This document shows, piece by piece, positions 54,687 to 63,878 of a stretch of DNA of 64,000 nucleotides. Source of the DNA: DATMRS01 sp035566015 (GTDB taxonomy: Bacteria; Pseudomonadota; Alphaproteobacteria; Sphingomonadales; Sphingomonadaceae). Position numbers and translations under genes: made by a program. Every line of letters begins with the position of its first letter. Position 1 is the stretch's first letter. The stretch lies in NCBI GenBank assembly GCA_035566015.1, contig DATMRS010000020.1:310001-374000 (forward strand), written 5' to 3'. The notes under the pieces are model-generated. The model worked only from the letters and a program-made list of their open reading frames with translations. It did not search any database and was not told the origin of the DNA.

Positions 54687-56144
54687 ATGGCAAACAATGC
54701 AGGCGCCTTGCTGCTGTTCGGCGCGACCGGCGATCTGTCGCGGCGCATGCTGCTGCCGTCGCTCCTCGCGCTCCATGCCGAAGGGCTGATCGCCCCCAAG
54801 CTCAGGATCGTCGGCACGGCGCGCCGCAAGCTCGACGACGAAGGCTTTCGCGCTTTCGCGGCCGAGGCGCTCGAAGCCTTCGCGCAGAGCGAGATCCGCA
54901 CGCCCGAGGCGGTGGAGCGTTTCCTGGCGCGGCTGAGCTATGTGCCGCTCGACGCCGCCGATCCGGAAGGGTTCGGCGCGCTGGCGCAGGCGACCGGCGG
55001 CGAAGGCAAGCGGCTGGCGATCTTCCTTTCGACGGCGCCGCAACTGTTCGAACCGACGATCAGCGGGCTGGCCGCCGCCGGGCTGACCGGCCCCACTGTC
55101 CGCATCGGCCTGGAAAAGCCGCTGGGCGGCGATCTGGCGTCATCGCGCCATATCAACGACGCGGTGGCGACCGCCTTCCCCGAGGCGCGCACCTTCCGCA
55201 TCGACCATTATCTGGGCAAGGAGACGGTGCAGAATCTGCTCGCCCTGCGTTTCGGCAATGTGCTGTTCGAGCCGCTGTGGAACGCGAATGGGATCGAGCA
55301 TGTCCAGATCACCGTGTCCGAGACGGTCGGCCTCGAAGGGCGAACGGGCTATTTCGACGGGGCGGGTTCGCTGCGCGACATGGTGCAGAACCATATGCTC
55401 CAACTACTCGCTTTCGTCGCGATGGAGCCGCCCGCCTTCTTCGATGCGACAGCGATCCGCGACGAGAAGGTGAAGGTGCTCCGCTCGCTGCGCCGGATCG
55501 ACCGCGACACGGCGGCGACGCATAGCGTCATCGGCCAATATGGGCCGGGCGCGATCAACGGTGTCGCGGTGCCGGGCTATACCGACGAACTGGGCCGGCC
55601 GAGCAATACAGAGACGTTCGTGGCGCTGAAGGCGCATGTCGACAATTGGCGGTGGAAGGGCGTGCCCTTCTATCTGCGTACCGGCAAGCGCCTGCCCACG
55701 CGCCAGTCCGAAATCCTGATCCAGTTCCGCTGCGTGCCCCATTCGATCTTCGCGGGGCGCGGCGGCCGCCTTTCGGCCAACAAGCTCGTCATACGCCTGC
55801 AGCCCGAGGAATATATCCGCATGCTGGTGATGGCGAAGGAACCGGGCCTCGACCGCGAGGGCATACGCCTGCGCGAGGTGCCGCTGGACCTGTCGCTGAC
55901 CACCGCCTTCGCCGCGCACCGCCGCCGCATCGCCTATGAACGGCTGCTGCTCGACCTGATCGAGGGCGACCCCACCCTGTTCGTGCGACGCGACGAGGTG
56001 GAGGCGCAATGGGAGTGGATCGACGCCATACGCGACGGCTGGGCGGCGAACGGCATGAGCCCGAAAATCTACCCGGCGGGAACCTGGGGCCCCTCCGCGG
56101 CGATAGCATTGACCGAACGCGATGGAGTAAGCTGGCATGATTGA
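54687..56144 (+). CDS. zwf: Glucose-6-phosphate 1-dehydrogenase
   Basis: 485 residues. First enzyme of the Entner-Doudoroff and pentose phosphate routes, making 6-phosphogluconolactone and NADPH. Nucleotide-binding GATGDLSRR is at residues 12-20; the active-site signature RIDHYLGKE is at 171-179. A later motif is RTGKRLP. AGGGAAAG lies about 8 nt upstream of ATG 54687. It overlaps pgl by 8 bp and heads the zwf-pgl-edd-eda operon. Confidence 0.96.
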   Translation: MANNAGALLLFGATGDLSRRMLLPSLLALHAEGLIAPKLRIVGTARRKLDDEGFRAFAAEALEAFAQSEIRTPEAVERFLARLSYVPLDAADPEGFGALAQATGGEGKRLAIFLSTAPQLFEPTISGLAAAGLTGPTVRIGLEKPLGGDLASSRHINDAVATAFPEARTFRIDHYLGKETVQNLLALRFGNVLFEPLWNANGIEHVQITVSETVGLEGRTGYFDGAGSLRDMVQNHMLQLLAFVAMEPPAFFDATAIRDEKVKVLRSLRRIDRDTAATHSVIGQYGPGAINGVAVPGYTDELGRPSNTETFVALKAHVDNWRWKGVPFYLRTGKRLPTRQSEILIQFRCVPHSIFAGRGGRLSANKLVIRLQPEEYIRMLVMAKEPGLDREGIRLREVPLDLSLTTAFAAHRRRIAYERLLLDLIEGDPTLFVRRDEVEAQWEWIDAIRDGWAANGMSPKIYPAGTWGPSAAIALTERDGVSWHD

Positions 56145-56841
56145 GGCCGAATGGTGGGAATATGACGATGCGGCCGAGCTTGCCGAAGCGGTGGCCGGCG
56201 ATATCGGCTTCATCATCGAAAGCGCGCTCGACGCACGCGGGCAGGCGCTGCTTGCCTTTCCCGGCGGATCGACGCCGGGCCCGATCTTCACGAAGCTGGC
56301 GCAAGCGAAGCTCAAGTGGAAGAACGTCACCATTTTTCCCGGCGACGACCGGATCGTGCCGGTCAGCGATCCCTTAAGCAATGTCGCGGCGATCGCGCGC
56401 ACCTTCCTGCCGCTCGGCGCGCGCGTCGTGCCGGTCGTCAGCGAGGCGGCGGCCGATTATCAGGAGGCCGGCAAAGCCGCCGATGCGCGCCTCGCCGATC
56501 TTGCCTGGCCGCCCGACCTCGTCTGGCTCGGCGTCGGCCCCGACGGCCACACCGCCTCGATCTTCCCCGGCCCCGATCTCGATGCGGCGCTGAACGCGCC
56601 CAAGGGCCGCCGCGCGGTGGGCGTGATGCCCGATCCGCTGCCCAAGGACGCGCCCGTCGCCCGCGTCACGCTGACGCGGCAGGCGATCCTGTCGGCGCGC
56701 GCGATCACCCTGGTCCTGCAAGGGGCGGAGAAGCGCGCGGTGCTGGAGCGCGCGCTGGAGGACGGGCCGCTCTCCTCAGTGCCCATCGGCCGCGTCCTTG
56801 CCGACGCCGAGCAGGCGATCGACATCCACTGGTGCCCCTGA
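56137..56841 (+). CDS. pgl: 6-phosphogluconolactonase
   Basis: 234 residues, DevB type. Hydrolyses 6-phosphogluconolactone to 6-phosphogluconate. Motifs: AFPGGSTP near 42-49, FPGDDRIVP, and the family signature GVGPDGHTASIFPG. It starts inside the 3' end of zwf and its TGA overlaps the edd ATG (TGATG), so all three genes are translationally linked. Confidence 0.95.
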   Translation: MIEAEWWEYDDAAELAEAVAGDIGFIIESALDARGQALLAFPGGSTPGPIFTKLAQAKLKWKNVTIFPGDDRIVPVSDPLSNVAAIARTFLPLGARVVPVVSEAAADYQEAGKAADARLADLAWPPDLVWLGVGPDGHTASIFPGPDLDAALNAPKGRRAVGVMPDPLPKDAPVARVTLTRQAILSARAITLVLQGAEKRAVLERALEDGPLSSVPIGRVLADAEQAIDIHWCP

Positions 56842-58661
56842 TGCCGCTGCATCCCACGATCGCCGCCGTAACCGACCGGATCGTCGAGCGATCGCGGCCG
56901 ACGCGGCGCGCCTATCTCGACCTGATCGAGCGCGAGGGCGAGCGTGGGGTGCATCGGCCGATCCTGTCGTGCGGCAATCTCGCCCACGCCTTTGCCGCCG
57001 CGGGCGAGGACAAGGCGGCGTTGCGCGGCGGCGGCGCGATGAACATCGCCATCGTCACCGCCTATAACGACATGCTTTCGGCGCATCAGCCCTATGGCCG
57101 CTATCCCGAGGCGATGAAGCTCCACGCCCGCGAGGTGGGGGCCACCGCGCAGGTGGCGGGCGGCGTGCCGGCGATGTGCGACGGCGTGACGCAGGGCGAG
57201 CGCGGCATGGAATTGTCGCTGTTCAGCCGCGACACGATCGCGCTGTCGACGGCGGTAGCGCTGAGCCACGGCGTGTTCGAGGGCGCGGCGCTGCTGGGCA
57301 TCTGCGACAAGATCGTGCCGGGCCTGCTGATGGCCGCGCTGCGCTTCGGCCATCTGCCGACAATTCTCGTGCCCGCCGGGCCGATGCCCTCGGGCCTGCC
57401 GAACAAGGAGAAAGCCCGCGTCCGCCAGCTTTATGCCGAGGGCAAGCTGGACCGCGCGGCGCTGCACGATGCGGAAGCCGCCTCCTATCACGGCCCCGGC
57501 ACCTGCACCTTCTACGGCACCGCCAATTCGAACCAGATGATGATGGAGATGATGGGCCTGCACGTGCCCGGCGCCGCCTTCGTCAACCCGGGCACGAAAT
57601 TGCGCCAGGCGCTGACCCGCGCCGCCGTCCACCGGCTTGCCGCGATCGGCCGCGGCGGTAACGATTATCGCCCGATCGGGCGAGTGATCGACGAGCGGGC
57701 GATCGTCAACGCTGCGGTGGGCCTGCTCGCCACCGGCGGATCGACCAATCATGCGATCCACCTGCCCGCGATCGCGCGCGCGGCCGGCATCGTGATCGAC
57801 TGGGCGGACCTCGACAAATTGTCGCGCGCGGTGCCGCTGATCGCGCGCATCTATCCCAACGGATCGGGCGACGTGAACCATTTCGAGGCGGCGGGCGGCA
57901 TCGCCTTCGCCATCCGCACGTTGCTGGAGGCCGGGCTGCTTCATTCCGACATCCTCACGGTATGGCACGAGGGCTTCGCCGCTTATGCAAAGCGGCCCGC
58001 GCTCGACGGCGATACGCTAAGCTGGGCCCCGCCGCCCGAGACGAGTCACGACGAGGCGATGCTGCGCCCCGCCTCCGCCCCCTTCCAGCCTGATGGCGGC
58101 ATGCGCCTGTTGCAGGGCAATCTCGGCCGCGCGGTCATCAAGACCAGCGCGGTCGACCCGCTGCATCGGATCATCGAGGCGCCCGCGCGCGTCTTTGCCG
58201 AGCAGGATGATGTGGTGAAAGCGTTCAAGGCCGGCGAACTGGAGCGCGACGTCGTGGTGGTCGTCCGTTTCCAGGGGCCGCGCGCCAACGGCATGCCCGA
58301 ATTGCACAAGCTGACGCCTTCGCTCGGCGTGTTGCAGGACAAGGGCTTCAAGGTAGCGCTCGTCACCGACGGCCGCATGTCGGGGGCAAGCGGCAAGGTG
58401 CCCGCCGCGATCCATCTCAGCCCCGAGGCGCTGGCCGGCGGCGGCATCGCCCGGCTGCGCGACGGCGATATGGTGCGGCTCGATGCCGAAGCGGGCACGC
58501 TCACCGCGCTGGTGGATGCCGCCGAATGGGAGGCGCGGGAGCCGGCCGGTGCCCCGCCGCCGGGGCTGGGCACCGGCCGCGAGCTGTTCGCGCTGATGCG
58601 CCATGCCGCCGACGGGGCGGAACAGGGCGCATCGGCGATTCTTGCCGCCGCCGGCTTGTGA
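56841..58661 (+). CDS. edd: Phosphogluconate dehydratase
   Basis: 606 residues, iron-sulfur dehydratase of the IlvD/Edd family. Converts 6-phosphogluconate to 2-keto-3-deoxy-6-phosphogluconate. Cluster-ligand cysteines lie in LSCGNLAHAF and AMCDGVTQG, with GICDKIVPG further on; GGSTNHAIHLPAIARAAGI and DGRMSGASGKVPAAIH are signature blocks. ATG 56841 is set by overlap with the pgl stop. Confidence 0.95.
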   Translation: MPLHPTIAAVTDRIVERSRPTRRAYLDLIEREGERGVHRPILSCGNLAHAFAAAGEDKAALRGGGAMNIAIVTAYNDMLSAHQPYGRYPEAMKLHAREVGATAQVAGGVPAMCDGVTQGERGMELSLFSRDTIALSTAVALSHGVFEGAALLGICDKIVPGLLMAALRFGHLPTILVPAGPMPSGLPNKEKARVRQLYAEGKLDRAALHDAEAASYHGPGTCTFYGTANSNQMMMEMMGLHVPGAAFVNPGTKLRQALTRAAVHRLAAIGRGGNDYRPIGRVIDERAIVNAAVGLLATGGSTNHAIHLPAIARAAGIVIDWADLDKLSRAVPLIARIYPNGSGDVNHFEAAGGIAFAIRTLLEAGLLHSDILTVWHEGFAAYAKRPALDGDTLSWAPPPETSHDEAMLRPASAPFQPDGGMRLLQGNLGRAVIKTSAVDPLHRIIEAPARVFAEQDDVVKAFKAGELERDVVVVVRFQGPRANGMPELHKLTPSLGVLQDKGFKVALVTDGRMSGASGKVPAAIHLSPEALAGGGIARLRDGDMVRLDAEAGTLTALVDAAEWEAREPAGAPPPGLGTGRELFALMRHAADGAEQGASAILAAAGL

Positions 58662-58680
58662 AGCGGAAGAGGAAACCCTG

Positions 58681-59295
58681 ATGACCAACCCTGCCGCCGT
58701 CATGGCACTCGCTCCCGTCATTCCCGTGATCGTGATCGACGATCCGGCGCAGGCGCGGCCGCTGGCCGAGGCGCTTGTCGCGGGCGGGCTGCGCGCGCTC
58801 GAAGTCACGCTGCGCACACCCGCCGCGCTGGAGGCGATCGGCGAGATGGCGAAGGTGGAGGGCGCGATGGTCGGCGCGGGCACCGTGCTCAACGAGGCGC
58901 AGCTTGCCGGCGCGATCGGGGCGGGCGCGCGCTTCATCGTCAGCCCCGGCCTTACCGAGCCGCTGGCGAAGGCGGCGATCGCGGCGGACGTCCCGTTCCT
59001 GCCCGGCGTCGCGACCGCCAGCGACATCATGCGCGGGCTCGACCTCGGGCTCGATCATTTCAAATATTTCCCCGCCGAGGCGAATGGCGGGATCGCGGCG
59101 CTGAAGGCCCTCGCCGGCCCCTTTCATCAGGCGCGCTTCTGCCCCACCGGCGGGATCAATGCGAAGAGCGCACCCGACTGGCTGGCCTTGCCGGAAGTAT
59201 TGTGCGTCGGCGGAAGCTGGATGGTGCCGCGCGGCCCGTTCGATGCCGCGGCAGTGGGGACGGCGGCGCGGCAGGCAGCCACGCTCGCCGGATGA
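58681..59295 (+). CDS. eda: KDPG aldolase (2-dehydro-3-deoxy-phosphogluconate aldolase)
   Basis: 204 residues. Splits KDPG to pyruvate and glyceraldehyde-3-phosphate. The Schiff-base lysine is K128 in HFKYFPAE and the general base E41 in EVTLRTPAAL. AGAGGAAA precedes ATG 58681; the gap to edd is 19 bp. It completes the Entner-Doudoroff operon. No glucokinase gene follows, so glucose-6-phosphate must be made by an enzyme encoded elsewhere. Confidence 0.95.
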   Translation: MTNPAAVMALAPVIPVIVIDDPAQARPLAEALVAGGLRALEVTLRTPAALEAIGEMAKVEGAMVGAGTVLNEAQLAGAIGAGARFIVSPGLTEPLAKAAIAADVPFLPGVATASDIMRGLDLGLDHFKYFPAEANGGIAALKALAGPFHQARFCPTGGINAKSAPDWLALPEVLCVGGSWMVPRGPFDAAAVGTAARQAATLAG

Positions 59296-59298
59296 AAC

Positions 59299-59325
59299 GG
59301 CCGGGCGACACGAAGCCGCCCGGCC
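59299..59325. terminator. Perfect 9-bp hairpin between eda and the porin gene
   Basis: GGCCGGGCG, 9-nt loop, CGCCCGGCC, exactly between two convergent stops. Only weak T content follows on the minus strand (GTTTC). Probably a shared 3' end. Confidence 0.6.
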
Positions 59326-59332
59326 CTTCCGG

Positions 59333-60085
59333 TCAGAAGGAGACGCCGATCGAACCGACGACGCCCGCCTTCGAAACGTTACGGACATGGCCCGCGCCGT
59401 TGGTGATGTAGAGGTTCTTGTCGGTATCGACATAGTTGACGCCGAAGGTGAACGCCTTCCACGTGTAGCTCGCGCCGAGGCCCCAATCGGTATATTCCTT
59501 GCCGATCGTCAGATAGCTCGGCCCGAAGCTGTGGCCGACATGCGCCGACAGGCTGACCGGCGTCGTCGGGATGCCGGTCGAGAAATCGCCGGCGATATAG
59601 AGATTGTCCTCCTTGCCGCCGCCGACCGACAGGGCGCGCTGCTTGGGCGCATAATTCACCGTCAGCTTCGCCTTGGCCGGGCCGAACATGTGCGCGACCG
59701 ACGCATAGGGCTCGACAAAATCGGTATTCGCCCCGCCGGAGCCCGGATAATAATAATAGAGCACGCCGACGTCGACGGTGGTGCCGCCATAGGTCTTGCT
59801 CCAGCCGCCGATGAAATCGATCTCCTGATCGCTGCCGTTCGCGACATAATCGTCGATCGAGGAGCCCCAGATCGTCGCATAGAAGCCCGACACATGGTTG
59901 AGGCTGACGGTGCCCTGCACCGCGAACCTCTTGTCCGTCTGCGAAATGCCCCGGAAACGATAGTCGGTGACGACAGTCGCGCCGCCGGTGACGGTGAGAT
60001 CGCCGGGAGGGGCGGTGTCCTGCGCGAAGGCGGGGGCGGCGGCCAGCAGACCGAGCGCGGCAAAGCCGGGCATGAGGATACGCAT
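59333..60085 (-). CDS. TorF-type putative outer membrane porin
   Basis: 250 residues with a signal peptide ending in AFA-Q. Anti-parallel barrel strands with the family start GATVVTDYRFRGISQTDKRFAVQG, and a terminal phenylalanine (GSIGVSF) for outer-membrane insertion. Family members (TIGR02001 type) occur across proteobacteria; the transported solute is unknown. ATG 60085 follows AAGGA. The upstream 205 bp holds a cluster of GCAAC/GTTGC inverted repeats. Confidence 0.82.
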   Translation of the reverse strand: MRILMPGFAALGLLAAAPAFAQDTAPPGDLTVTGGATVVTDYRFRGISQTDKRFAVQGTVSLNHVSGFYATIWGSSIDDYVANGSDQEIDFIGGWSKTYGGTTVDVGVLYYYYPGSGGANTDFVEPYASVAHMFGPAKAKLTVNYAPKQRALSVGGGKEDNLYIAGDFSTGIPTTPVSLSAHVGHSFGPSYLTIGKEYTDWGLGASYTWKAFTFGVNYVDTDKNLYITNGAGHVRNVSKAGVVGSIGVSF

Positions 60086-60252
60086 AGGAAAATCCTTCCT
60101 GGGTTTGTCCAACGTTCCCCTGCGCCGTCGGCATCCCGCCATCTGTGCCCGCTATTCAGCGGGCCGGGCGGATCTGCCTTCGAAACGCAACGAAACTGCC
60201 GCAGGACACCGCGACGCACAACGGGGTTTGCGCGTGGCGGGAAAGGAGCGGC

Positions 60253-60274
60253 GCAACTGTTGCTGCGCTGCAAC
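60253..60274. repeat. Overlapping GCAAC/GTTGC inverted repeats
   Basis: GCAAC-T-GTTGC and GTTGC-TGCGCT-GCAAC share the middle arm, giving two mutually exclusive hairpins or a composite operator. It lies downstream of the lyase stop and upstream of the porin gene on the same strand. It may be a terminator, or an operator of the TGC-N-GCA kind seen near polyhydroxybutyrate genes; I cannot decide. Confidence 0.35.
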
Positions 60275-60290
60275 ACAAATTGCGGGGGCG

Positions 60291-61487
60291 TCAGTCCCGC
60301 ACCGCGCGCCAGCGGGCGAGGCCGCGCTCCAGATCGGCGATCAGGTCGGCCGGGTCCTCCAGGCCGATATGGAGCCGCACCAGCGGCCCTTCGGCGCTCC
60401 ACCGCGTCGCGCTGCGGCAGGCTTCGGGATTCACCGGCAGAGCGAGGCTTTCGAAGCCACCCCACGAATAGCCGATGCCGAACAGGTCGAGCGCATCGAT
60501 GAACGCCGTCCGCGCGGCATCGTCGCCACCGTTGAGAACGATCGTGAACAGGCCCGACGCGCCCTTGAAATCGCGCGCCCACAAAGCATGGCCGGGGCAA
60601 TCGGGCAGCGCCGGATGGAGCACGCGCGCCACCTCCGGCCGCGCCTCCAGCCAGCGCGCAACCGCAAGCCCGCCCTCCTGATGCTGCCGCAGGCGGACGT
60701 CGAGCGTGCGCAAGCCCCGGCTGGCAAGCGCGCAATCGTCGGGCGCGACATGTTGGCCGAACAGGTGCGCGGTGCGGCGAAGCGGTTCCCACAGCGTCGG
60801 ACTTGCCGTCACCGAGCCGAGCATCGCATCCGAATGGCCGACGATATATTTGGTGCAGGCGAGGATCGACAGATCGACGCCCTGCGCCAGCGCGGGAAAG
60901 AAAAGCGGCGTCGCCCAGGTGTTGTCGAGCAGGGTGACGATCCCGCGCGCCCGCGCCGCCGCCGTGATCGCCGGCACGTCCTGCACCTCGAAGGTCAGGC
61001 TGCCGGGGCTTTCGAGGAAGACGGCACGCGTCTTGTCCCCGAACAGGTCGGCGATGCCACCGCCGATCAGCGGATCATAATAATGCGTCGTGATGCCGAG
61101 CGGGGTGAGCACCTTCTCGCAAAAGCTGCGTGTCGGATCATAAGCCGAATCGACCATCAGCAGTTCGTCGCCGGGCTTGAGCACCGCCATCAGCGCGTTG
61201 GCGATCGCCGCAACGCCGGACGGATAGAGCATCGTTCCCGCCGCCCCCGGCTCCAGCGCGGTCAGCGCATCGGCCAGCGCCCATTGCGTCGGCGTGCCGC
61301 GCCGGCCGTAATAGAGCCCGTCATTGGGCCGCGCCGTCGCGGCGCGCAGATGGGCGACATCGTCGAACAGGATCGTCGAGGCATGCCATACCGGCGGATT
61401 GACGACCCCCATCGTCCATTCGGGCCGGCGACCGACGGCAACGACGCGGGTGGCGGGGCGGAGCGTTTCGGAAGCGTCGTCAGTCAC
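60291..61487 (-). CDS. metC: Cystathionine beta-lyase
   Basis: 398 residues, PLP enzyme of the Cys/Met metabolism family. Cleaves cystathionine to homocysteine, pyruvate and ammonia. The PLP-binding lysine is in TKYIVGHSDAMLGS; other motifs are NPPVWHAST near the start, YGRRGTPTQWAL, and VTLLDNTWATPLFF. GTG 61487 is chosen because AAGGATGG precedes it. It follows the sulfurtransferase gene by 16 bp, so the two form a sulfur-metabolism operon. Confidence 0.9.
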   Translation of the reverse strand: MTDDASETLRPATRVVAVGRRPEWTMGVVNPPVWHASTILFDDVAHLRAATARPNDGLYYGRRGTPTQWALADALTALEPGAAGTMLYPSGVAAIANALMAVLKPGDELLMVDSAYDPTRSFCEKVLTPLGITTHYYDPLIGGGIADLFGDKTRAVFLESPGSLTFEVQDVPAITAAARARGIVTLLDNTWATPLFFPALAQGVDLSILACTKYIVGHSDAMLGSVTASPTLWEPLRRTAHLFGQHVAPDDCALASRGLRTLDVRLRQHQEGGLAVARWLEARPEVARVLHPALPDCPGHALWARDFKGASGLFTIVLNGGDDAARTAFIDALDLFGIGYSWGGFESLALPVNPEACRSATRWSAEGPLVRLHIGLEDPADLIADLERGLARWRAVRD

Positions 61488-61503
61488 AATCCATCCTTGT
61501 CCA

Positions 61504-62346
61504 TCAGGCGGCGCCGGTCGCCTTGGGCGTGGCGGGATCGGCGCCCCATTCACTCCACGAGCCGTCATAAAGCGCCACGTCACCCTTGCCGATCAGCCGC
61601 GCCGCGAACAGCAGCACCGCCGCCGTCACACCCGATCCGCAGGTGGTGACCAGCGGGCGGCCCCAGTCGATCCCCGCCCCTGTGAAGGCGGCCCGCAACG
61701 CGCGAGGCGACTTGAATGTGCCGTCAGGATTGAGCAGCCTGTTGTAAGGCAGGCTCCGTGACCCCGGAATGTGGCCCACCGGCATCCCGCGCGGATCGGG
61801 CTCCTCACCCGCGAAGCGCGCCGCCGAACGCGCGTCGAGCACCTCTTCCATGCCGCTCGCGACATTCGCCTTCATCGCCGCCAGCGTGCGAACGGCCGCC
61901 TCGTCCAGATGCGCGGTGAAATCGCCCCGAGATTGCGGCGGCATGAGGCCGGTGGCGAGCGGGCGGCCCTCCGCCTTCCATTTCGCGAGTCCGCCATCGA
62001 GGATCGCCACTTCGCGTGCGCCGAATGCGATGAACATCCACCAGGCGCGTGCCGAAGTCCGGTGCGGACTGTCGTCATAGAGGAGGATGCGGTCGCCATT
62101 ATTTACCCCCAGTGCCTCCATCCGGGCGGTGAACTGGGCCGCCGAAGGCAGCATCGCCGGCACGGGATTGGCCGCATCCTTGAGGTTCGGCAGATCGAGA
62201 TAGAGCGCGCCCGTTATGTGGCCCGCTTCATACTCCGCCGCCGGATCGCGCGATGGATCGAGCGCATGATAGCTCGCGTCGAGCAGCTTGAGATCGGCCG
62301 CGCCCGATTCCTTCGCCAGCCATTCGGTCGACACCAGCATGTCCAT
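61504..62346 (-). CDS. sseA: 3-mercaptopyruvate sulfurtransferase, two rhodanese domains
   Basis: 280 residues. Transfers sulfur from 3-mercaptopyruvate to an acceptor. Two rhodanese domains (about 1-125 and 145-275); the active loop is C236-G-S-G-V-T-A, the mercaptopyruvate-type sequence. ATG 62346 has GGGAG upstream. It is divergent from queF, with a 99-bp gap. Confidence 0.92.
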   Translation of the reverse strand: MDMLVSTEWLAKESGAADLKLLDASYHALDPSRDPAAEYEAGHITGALYLDLPNLKDAANPVPAMLPSAAQFTARMEALGVNNGDRILLYDDSPHRTSARAWWMFIAFGAREVAILDGGLAKWKAEGRPLATGLMPPQSRGDFTAHLDEAAVRTLAAMKANVASGMEEVLDARSAARFAGEEPDPRGMPVGHIPGSRSLPYNRLLNPDGTFKSPRALRAAFTGAGIDWGRPLVTTCGSGVTAAVLLFAARLIGKGDVALYDGSWSEWGADPATPKATGAA

Positions 62347-62445
62347 GCGGCGATACTCCCGTTCACAGGCTTCGTCCCTAATCGCCCGCGCCCGCCGCGT
62401 CGAGGCGTTCCCGCGGAGGCACGAATCATGTAAAGGCCCACGCCC

Positions 62446-62892
62446 ATGAGTCTCCAGCATCTCGGCCAGCCCAGCGCGCTGCCGGCCAGCCCGGCGGAAG
62501 CCACCCTCGATTATGTGCCCAATCCACGCCCAGGGCGGCCTTATCTCGTGCGCTTCACCGCGCCCGAATTCACCTCGCTCTGCCCCGTGACCGGCCAGCC
62601 CGATTTCGCGCATATCGTGATCGACTATGCGCCCGCCGAGACGATCGTCGAATCGAAATCGCTGAAGCTGTTTCTCGGCGCGTTCCGCAACCATGCCGCT
62701 TTCCATGAAGATTGCACCGTCGGCATCGCCGAACGGCTGGTCAGCGAGATGCAGCCGCTCTGGCTGCGGATCGGCGGCTATTGGTATCCGCGCGGCGGCA
62801 TGCCGATCGACGTCTTCTGGCAATCGGGGCCGCCGCCCGAAGGGCTGTGGCTACCCGATCAGGGGGTGCCGGGCTATCGCGGACGCGGCTGA
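62446..62892 (+). CDS. queF: NADPH-dependent 7-cyano-7-deazaguanine reductase
   Basis: 148 residues, the short type. Reduces preQ0 to preQ1 in queuosine tRNA modification. The nucleophilic cysteine is C46 in SLCPVTGQPD, with D53 as acid, and the substrate-binding VESKSLKL begins around residue 68. Fits T-fold unimodular QueF. The stop is followed almost at once by a stress promoter for the next gene. Confidence 0.95.
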   Translation: MSLQHLGQPSALPASPAEATLDYVPNPRPGRPYLVRFTAPEFTSLCPVTGQPDFAHIVIDYAPAETIVESKSLKLFLGAFRNHAAFHEDCTVGIAERLVSEMQPLWLRIGGYWYPRGGMPIDVFWQSGPPPEGLWLPDQGVPGYRGRG

Positions 62893-62897
62893 CATCG

Positions 62898-62923
62898 GGA
62901 ACGGCATGCTTGTTCGGCGCGTT
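62898..62923 (+). promoter_or_regulatory. EcfG-type (general stress response) promoter
   Basis: GGAAC (62898-62902), 17 nt, CGTT (62920-62923). This is the exact consensus and spacing for alphaproteobacterial EcfG sigma factors. Transcription would begin about 62930, giving a short leader with AAGGAG before the ATG at 62954. Confidence 0.75.
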
Positions 62924-62953
62924 TTCCAGACGAGACCCATAAGGAGCCTCGAC

Positions 62954-63217
62954 ATGGCCGAACGACCAGAAAAGACTGAAAAGCAAGCCGAACATCCAAC
63001 TCCCAAGATCCGCACCGCGCATGATGCGAGCGACGACAATCGCCTCGCCCACGATCCGGCAAATCAGGACGCGAAGCTCGACGTCGCGCTCGATGAGACG
63101 TTCCCCACGTCCGATCCGCCTTCCAACACCCAGCCCGGCAAGGGCAAGGACCCCGCCCCCTCTTCAGGTTATGACGAGGCCGCCGAGAAAGCCCGCGCGG
63201 CAGCGAAGAAGAAATAG
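62954..63217 (+). CDS. Small acidic/basic-tailed hydrophilic protein, probable stress protein
   Basis: 87 residues, no signal peptide, no hydrophobic core; rich in Asp, Glu, Lys and Pro and probably disordered. A conserved-looking DETFPTSDPPS motif sits at about residues 48-58 and the tail is AAEKARAAAKKK. Proteins with this motif are common in alphaproteobacteria; their function is unknown. AAGGAG lies 8 nt upstream and an EcfG promoter upstream of that, so expression under general stress is likely. Confidence 0.72.
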   Translation: MAERPEKTEKQAEHPTPKIRTAHDASDDNRLAHDPANQDAKLDVALDETFPTSDPPSNTQPGKGKDPAPSSGYDEAAEKARAAAKKK

Positions 63218-63319
63218 CCCCACCGGCCCGGAGATATCGCGAACGATCGCCCGGTTAAGGCGACCGCAAGCCTTCGGGCCACATATTCACCCTGACAATC
63301 AACAGTTCGGGGGCATGTG

Positions 63320-63871
63320 ATGGGTATCCGCGCAAGACCAGCCGACGGCGCCATGGCCTTGGCCGAGATGAAGGAATTTGCGGGATTCGCCGCGGCTACG
63401 CAGCGTTATATCCGCCGTTCGCTCGATATCGGGGTCGATCATCCCGACGCCGTCATCGCCCGTTGGGCGCGGACCGCCGCCGAAGCCGCGTCGATCGAGG
63501 TTCAGGCAAGGCTTTATGCGCGTCTTGACGTCCTGCGCGCACTTGTTCCCGACGATAGCGATATCGAGGCAGCCGAACCCTTCCTCACGCCACTGATAAC
63601 GATCACGGCCTTCGACCTGGGGCAGGGCCGGCTTCCCGACTTCCATGCCTATCGCTTCCTCTACGAACGGCTGATCGGCGCCCACGTCCGCCCCTGGCTC
63701 CCCACCGCCTTCTGCGCGGCAGCCGCCCTGCCCCACCTCCACCCCGAAAAACGCCGCCACCTCCTCCAGTCGATCAGCGAAGCGGCCGCAACAGCGATCG
63801 GCTGGTCGAACCGGGAGCCGTGCTTCTTCCCGGAATGGGTGGAGAAGGTGGAGCGTGGATTGGCAGGTTGA
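63320..63871 (+). CDS. Protein of unknown function
   Basis: 183 residues, no signal peptide or membrane helix, rich in alanine and helical. I do not recognise a family. Codon use is typical of the region, and a G-rich site (GGGGG) precedes the start. A GTG three bases earlier (63317) is an alternative start. Confidence 0.6.
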   Translation: MGIRARPADGAMALAEMKEFAGFAAATQRYIRRSLDIGVDHPDAVIARWARTAAEAASIEVQARLYARLDVLRALVPDDSDIEAAEPFLTPLITITAFDLGQGRLPDFHAYRFLYERLIGAHVRPWLPTAFCAAAALPHLHPEKRRHLLQSISEAAATAIGWSNREPCFFPEWVEKVERGLAG

Positions 63872-63878
63872 GAAATAT

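Noticed and set aside
60100..60125. An EcfG promoter for the porin gene (GGAAC on the minus strand)
   Set aside because: GGAAC is present but no CGTT follows at 16-17 nt.
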